Below are positions 14,092 to 16,730 of a DNA stretch of 16,730 nt, piece by piece. Position 1 is the first letter of the stretch. The number at the start of each line of letters is the position of its first letter. The stretch is from Acidobacteriota bacterium. Its GTDB lineage: Bacteria; Acidobacteriota; Blastocatellia; RBC074. The DNA lies in assembly GCA_022614735.1 (NCBI GenBank), contig JAKEHZ010000075.1, forward strand, positions 1 through 16,730, written 5' to 3'. A program made the position numbers and the translations under genes. Under the pieces are notes generated by a model, which had not been told where the DNA came from, did no database searches, and was given only the letters and a program-made list of their open reading frames with translations.

Positions 14092-14098
14092 TAATTGC

Positions 14099-14521
14099 TT
14101 ATTTCTTGCTGGCAGTAATTGTTCCGGTTTCCGCCTCAGATCCATCCGCCTTACTGCGAACGGTATAGCTTCCCTTGAGAGTTTTGCCCTCGAGCGTGGC
14201 ATCGAGTGAGACTTCAACCTCGCCATTCGTGTCTTCTAACTTGATCTTCACCTTATCGCCTGTGACCTCAACCGATTTGGATCGGAAAGTACCCCCATCG
14301 CCCTGTTCATTGGTGCTCGTGACGGTTGCGGATAGTTTCCCAGTTGTGTCTTTGGTGACAGTCAGATCAAATTTGCCTGAACTGCCTCCTGTCCACGTGC
14401 CGGTCCAGGTCCCAACAAATTTATCACCGGACGCAGAGTTATCTTTGCTCTGTCCTGCGATGATGAGACAGTTAATGCCCAGCAACAAGACGAAGAGTGA
14501 TGTGAACAAGGTTTTGCGCAT
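14099..14521 (-). CDS. Small secreted beta-rich protein of unknown function
   Basis: 140 residues from the ATG at 14521, chosen because GGAGGA lies 6 nt upstream; a longer frame to 14551 has no ribosome site. A signal peptide is clear (MRKTLFTSLFVLLLGINCLIIAGQ), with probable cleavage near AGQ-SKDN. The lipobox is poor (GINC), so a lipoprotein is unlikely. The mature part is a run of Thr/Lys/Gly-rich strands (FVGTWTGTWTGGSSGKFDLTV, DKVKIKLEDTNGEVEVSLDA), like small beta-barrel or lipocalin-like periplasmic proteins. The family is not identified. Its start faces the DegT gene across a perfect 70-bp inverted repeat. Confidence 0.82.
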   Translation of the reverse strand: MRKTLFTSLFVLLLGINCLIIAGQSKDNSASGDKFVGTWTGTWTGGSSGKFDLTVTKDTTGKLSATVTSTNEQGDGGTFRSKSVEVTGDKVKIKLEDTNGEVEVSLDATLEGKTLKGSYTVRSKADGSEAETGTITASKK

Positions 14522-14587
14522 GTTTTCCTCCGGATATGATCTTGAATTCAACAGAGAGTACGAAGAACTTTACTGGAAAGTGCACAA

Positions 14588-14732
14588 AATTTGGCGTAAA
14601 TTTCTGCATGTTTTCCCTTTCGAGAGACTGAAGAGAGAATACGAAACAAACGAAAAACGCCCTTTTTCGTTTGTTTCGTATTCTCTCTTCAGTCTCTCGA
14701 AAGGGAAAACATGCAGAAATTTACGCCAAATT
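14588..14732. repeat. Hairpin repeat copy C: perfect 70-bp inverted repeat
   Basis: Arms 14588-14657 and 14663-14732 are exact inverted copies over 70 nt with a 5-nt loop (CGCCC). The inner part carries the core GAGAGAATACGAAACAAA (14633-14650, inverted at 14670-14687). The outer 40 nt are unique to this copy within the window. It lies between two divergent genes, 66 nt from the secreted-protein start and 30 nt from the DegT start, so both leaders and probably both promoters abut or overlap it. No direct target duplication was seen. Confidence 0.92.
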
Positions 14733-14762
14733 GTTTTGTCTAAACTATATAGGAGGTTGATC

Positions 14763-16121
14763 GTGCGAAATAAACTCTCTCGTCGTCGATTCTTGGAAGC
14801 CACCTGTGCGGGGACTGTGATCTCAGGTATGAGTGCGAAAGAAGCAATTTCAAAGGATCACTCATCTTTCATAACGGGATCGGATGACAACCTTGCCCTG
14901 CTCGGAGGCAAGCCGGTGCGCAGTTCACCCTTTCCCTCGTGGCCGGTTATTGGTGATGTCGAAGAGCAGAAGATGCTCGAAGTCTTACGCAGCAGGCGAT
15001 GGAACCGCATCGGGGGAAGTTTTGTCGAGAGTTTTGAAAAAAATTGGGCTGAGAGGACCGGAGCAAAACATTGTCTGGCGACCTCGAGTGGAACGAGCGC
15101 GCTGGTCTGTTCGATGAACGCCCTGGAGATAGGGCCGGGCGACGAGGTCATTGTGCCGCCTTATACATTCGTTGCGACGATCAATGTCGTGCTGCTTCAA
15201 CATGCGCTGCCGGTCTTTGTCGATACGGACCGGGAGACTTTTCAGATTGACGCGACCAAGATTGAAGCGGCGATCACCCCACGCACGCGGTCTATCCTGC
15301 CTGTGCATCTGGGCGGCGCAGCGGCCAATCTCGATCTGATCTTGTCAACAGCAAAGAAGCGCAGGCTCTCTGTCATCGAAGATGCATGCCAATCTCATCT
15401 GGGCGAATGGCGCGGGCGCAAGCTCGGCACGCTCGGAGATCTGGGATGTTTCAGCTTACAGGCATCCAAGAACCTCAACTCCGGCGAAGGCGGCGCGATC
15501 CTCAGCGACAATAAAACTCTGATTGAGATCTGCCGGAGCTTTCACAATCAAGGGCGGGGTGCTGTGAATTCCGGCCTTTCCTATGTGCGCAATGGCGACA
15601 ATCGCCGGATGACTGAATTTCAAGGCGCGATTCTGCTGGCTCAAATCACGCGCCTGGAAGAGCAATCGAAGACGAGAGAGCAAAATGCGGAGTATCTGAC
15701 CAGGCAGTTACGGGAGATCCCCGGAATTATTCCCGCCAAGCTCTATGAAGGCTGCACACGAAATGCTTATCATTTGTATATGCTTCGCTACGATGCCCAT
15801 CACTTCAGCAATCTAGAGCGATCGCGTTTCCTGAAAGCTCTGCAAGCTGAGGGAATTCCGTGTTCAGGAGGATATTCGCCGCTCAATAAAGAGCCTTTCC
15901 TCAAACAGACGCTAGACTCGCGCGCTTATCGTCACATCTACTCACCCAAAGTCAGAGCTGAATTGGAGGAGCGCAATCGCTGCCCGGAGAACGACAGGCT
16001 GTGTCTGGAAGCAGTCTGGCTGACGCAGAATACCTTGCTTGGAAGCAAGCAGGATATGGATCAGATTGCCGAGGCGATCAGGAAGATTCAGAGAGGGGCA
16101 TCGGCTCTGGCGCGCTCGTGA
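14763..16121 (+). CDS. DegT/DnrJ/EryC1-family PLP aminotransferase with Tat signal
   Basis: 452 residues from a GTG at 14763 with AGGAGG at 14751-14756, 6 nt before it. The longer upstream frame runs through the hairpin repeat and is not coding. The N-terminus holds S6-R7-R8-R9-F10-L11, a Tat motif followed by a mildly hydrophobic stretch, so export of the folded protein is predicted. The rest is a PLP aminotransferase of the sugar-aminotransferase type: ATSSGTSAL phosphate site (about 106-114), VPPYTFVAT, IEDACQSHLG with D207 for the PLP nitrogen, and the PLP lysine K236 in SLQASKNLNSGEGG. Family members transfer an amino group to keto-sugars or similar. An exported PLP enzyme is unusual; its substrate is unknown. 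Confidence 0.9.
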   Translation: MRNKLSRRRFLEATCAGTVISGMSAKEAISKDHSSFITGSDDNLALLGGKPVRSSPFPSWPVIGDVEEQKMLEVLRSRRWNRIGGSFVESFEKNWAERTGAKHCLATSSGTSALVCSMNALEIGPGDEVIVPPYTFVATINVVLLQHALPVFVDTDRETFQIDATKIEAAITPRTRSILPVHLGGAAANLDLILSTAKKRRLSVIEDACQSHLGEWRGRKLGTLGDLGCFSLQASKNLNSGEGGAILSDNKTLIEICRSFHNQGRGAVNSGLSYVRNGDNRRMTEFQGAILLAQITRLEEQSKTREQNAEYLTRQLREIPGIIPAKLYEGCTRNAYHLYMLRYDAHHFSNLERSRFLKALQAEGIPCSGGYSPLNKEPFLKQTLDSRAYRHIYSPKVRAELEERNRCPENDRLCLEAVWLTQNTLLGSKQDMDQIAEAIRKIQRGASALARS

Positions 16122-16166
16122 AGCGTAATCTTTCAAGCGATCCGGCAAGTTATCCGGGGCTGGGCT

Positions 16167-16730
16167 TCAGCTCAGGACTTCTTTCACTTTTGCGCCGATG
16201 TCCGCCGGGCTCCTCACAACGTGTATGCCCGCTGCCGTCATCGCAGCCATCTTTTCGGCAGCAGTACCTTTGCCTCCTGAGATGATCGCACCGGCGTGAC
16301 CCATTCGACGACCGGGAGGCGCAGTCTGTCCGCAGATAAATCCGACGACCGGTTTTTTCACGTGCATCCTGACGAAATCAGCAGCCTCTTCTTCAGCCGA
16401 GCCGCCAATTTCGCCGATCATCACGATGGCATCAGTGGCGGGATCGTTGTTGAACAATTCGATTGCGTCGCGTTGCGTGGTGCCGATCACGGGGTCACCG
16501 CCGATGCCGATACAGGTTGATTGCCCGATACCGAGCGCAGTCAGTTGACCGACTGCCTCATATGTCAAAGTGCCGCTGCGTGAAACGACGCCGACGCGTC
16601 CTTCGAGATGGATCCGGGCAGGCATAATGCCGACTTTGCATTTGCCGGGTGAAATTACCCCCGGACAATTCGGCCCAATCAAGCGCACCTCGAGATCTTT
16701 GATGAAGTGAAAAGCCTTGACCATCTCGAG
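16167..16730 (-). CDS. sucD: Succinyl-CoA ligase subunit alpha, C-terminal part
   Basis: The frame is open to the window edge, where it reads L-E-M-V-K, so the N-terminal CoA-binding part is missing. The visible 187 residues match SucD closely: RLIGPNCPGVISPG, VGVVSRSGTLTYEAV, STCIGIGGDPVIGT and MIGEIGGSAEEEAA. The phosphohistidine loop RMGHAGAIISGGKGTA contains the active-site His. With SucC it converts succinyl-CoA to succinate with synthesis of ATP or GTP in the TCA cycle. It is convergent with the DegT gene. SucC would be expected just beyond the edge. Confidence 0.96.
   Translation of the reverse strand, partial: LEMVKAFHFIKDLEVRLIGPNCPGVISPGKCKVGIMPARIHLEGRVGVVSRSGTLTYEAVGQLTALGIGQSTCIGIGGDPVIGTTQRDAIELFNNDPATDAIVMIGEIGGSAEEEAADFVRMHVKKPVVGFICGQTAPPGRRMGHAGAIISGGKGTAAEKMAAMTAAGIHVVRSPADIGAKVKEVLS

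Noticed and set aside
14175..14762. Long N-terminal extension of the DegT gene
   Set aside because: Runs antisense to the secreted-protein gene and through the 70-bp palindrome. GTG 14763 has AGGAGG and is followed by a Tat signal.

Overview
The window looks like a chromosomal segment from an Acidobacteriota-type bacterium, possibly class Blastocatellia. This is inferred only from the mix of genes: a zinc-ribbon TonB-domain protein, a PDZ/radical-SAM DUF512 protein, a POT peptide transporter, a Tat-signal DegT aminotransferase, small zinc-ribbon hypotheticals, and many intergenic hairpin repeats. No rRNA or other decisive marker is present, so the phylum is a guess. No complete transposase, integrase or CRISPR array was seen.

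Layout. (1) 1-1890, plus strand: a tight, accessory-looking cluster. It holds the tail of an unknown gene, a small Rossmann-like unknown protein, an ssb-type single-stranded-DNA-binding protein, a 62-residue hypothetical, and a VapB/VapC-like toxin-antitoxin pair joined by an ATGA overlap. It ends next to a tRNA-Lys(TTT) gene (minus, 1995-2067) whose 3' end faces it, a geometry typical of integrated elements. (2) 2068-6532, minus strand: a degenerate hairpin repeat, then a strong terminator, a TonB-domain membrane protein, a 325-bp gap with a structured palindrome, and a GAF-GAF-sigma54 activator-Fis HTH regulator with a GAFTDA loop. (3) 6606-9372, minus strand: a coupled three-gene unit of an 83-residue conserved small protein, alanine dehydrogenase and the DUF512 radical-SAM protein. 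(4) 9373-13243, minus strand: an aldehyde dehydrogenase, a membrane-anchored di-heme-motif protein and a POT transporter, with a different long inverted repeat just after each stop codon. (5) 13420-14091, plus strand: two small hypotheticals. (6) 14099-16121: a small secreted protein (minus) and a Tat-signal DegT/DnrJ/EryC1 aminotransferase (plus), divergent around a perfect 70-bp inverted repeat. (7) 16167-16730: the C-terminal part of succinyl-CoA ligase alpha (sucD, minus, truncated by the window edge).

How it fits together. Alanine dehydrogenase, aldehyde dehydrogenase, the peptide transporter and SucD suggest peptide and amino-acid catabolism feeding central metabolism, but they are not one operon. 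The most unusual content is between the genes. There is a 123-bp MITE-like element with perfect 46-bp terminal inverted repeats and an 8-bp target duplication. There is a hairpin family with an 18-nt core, present five times at three loci; one copy supplies the stop codon of the cytochrome-like gene. There is also an inverted array of GCGGATT heptads.
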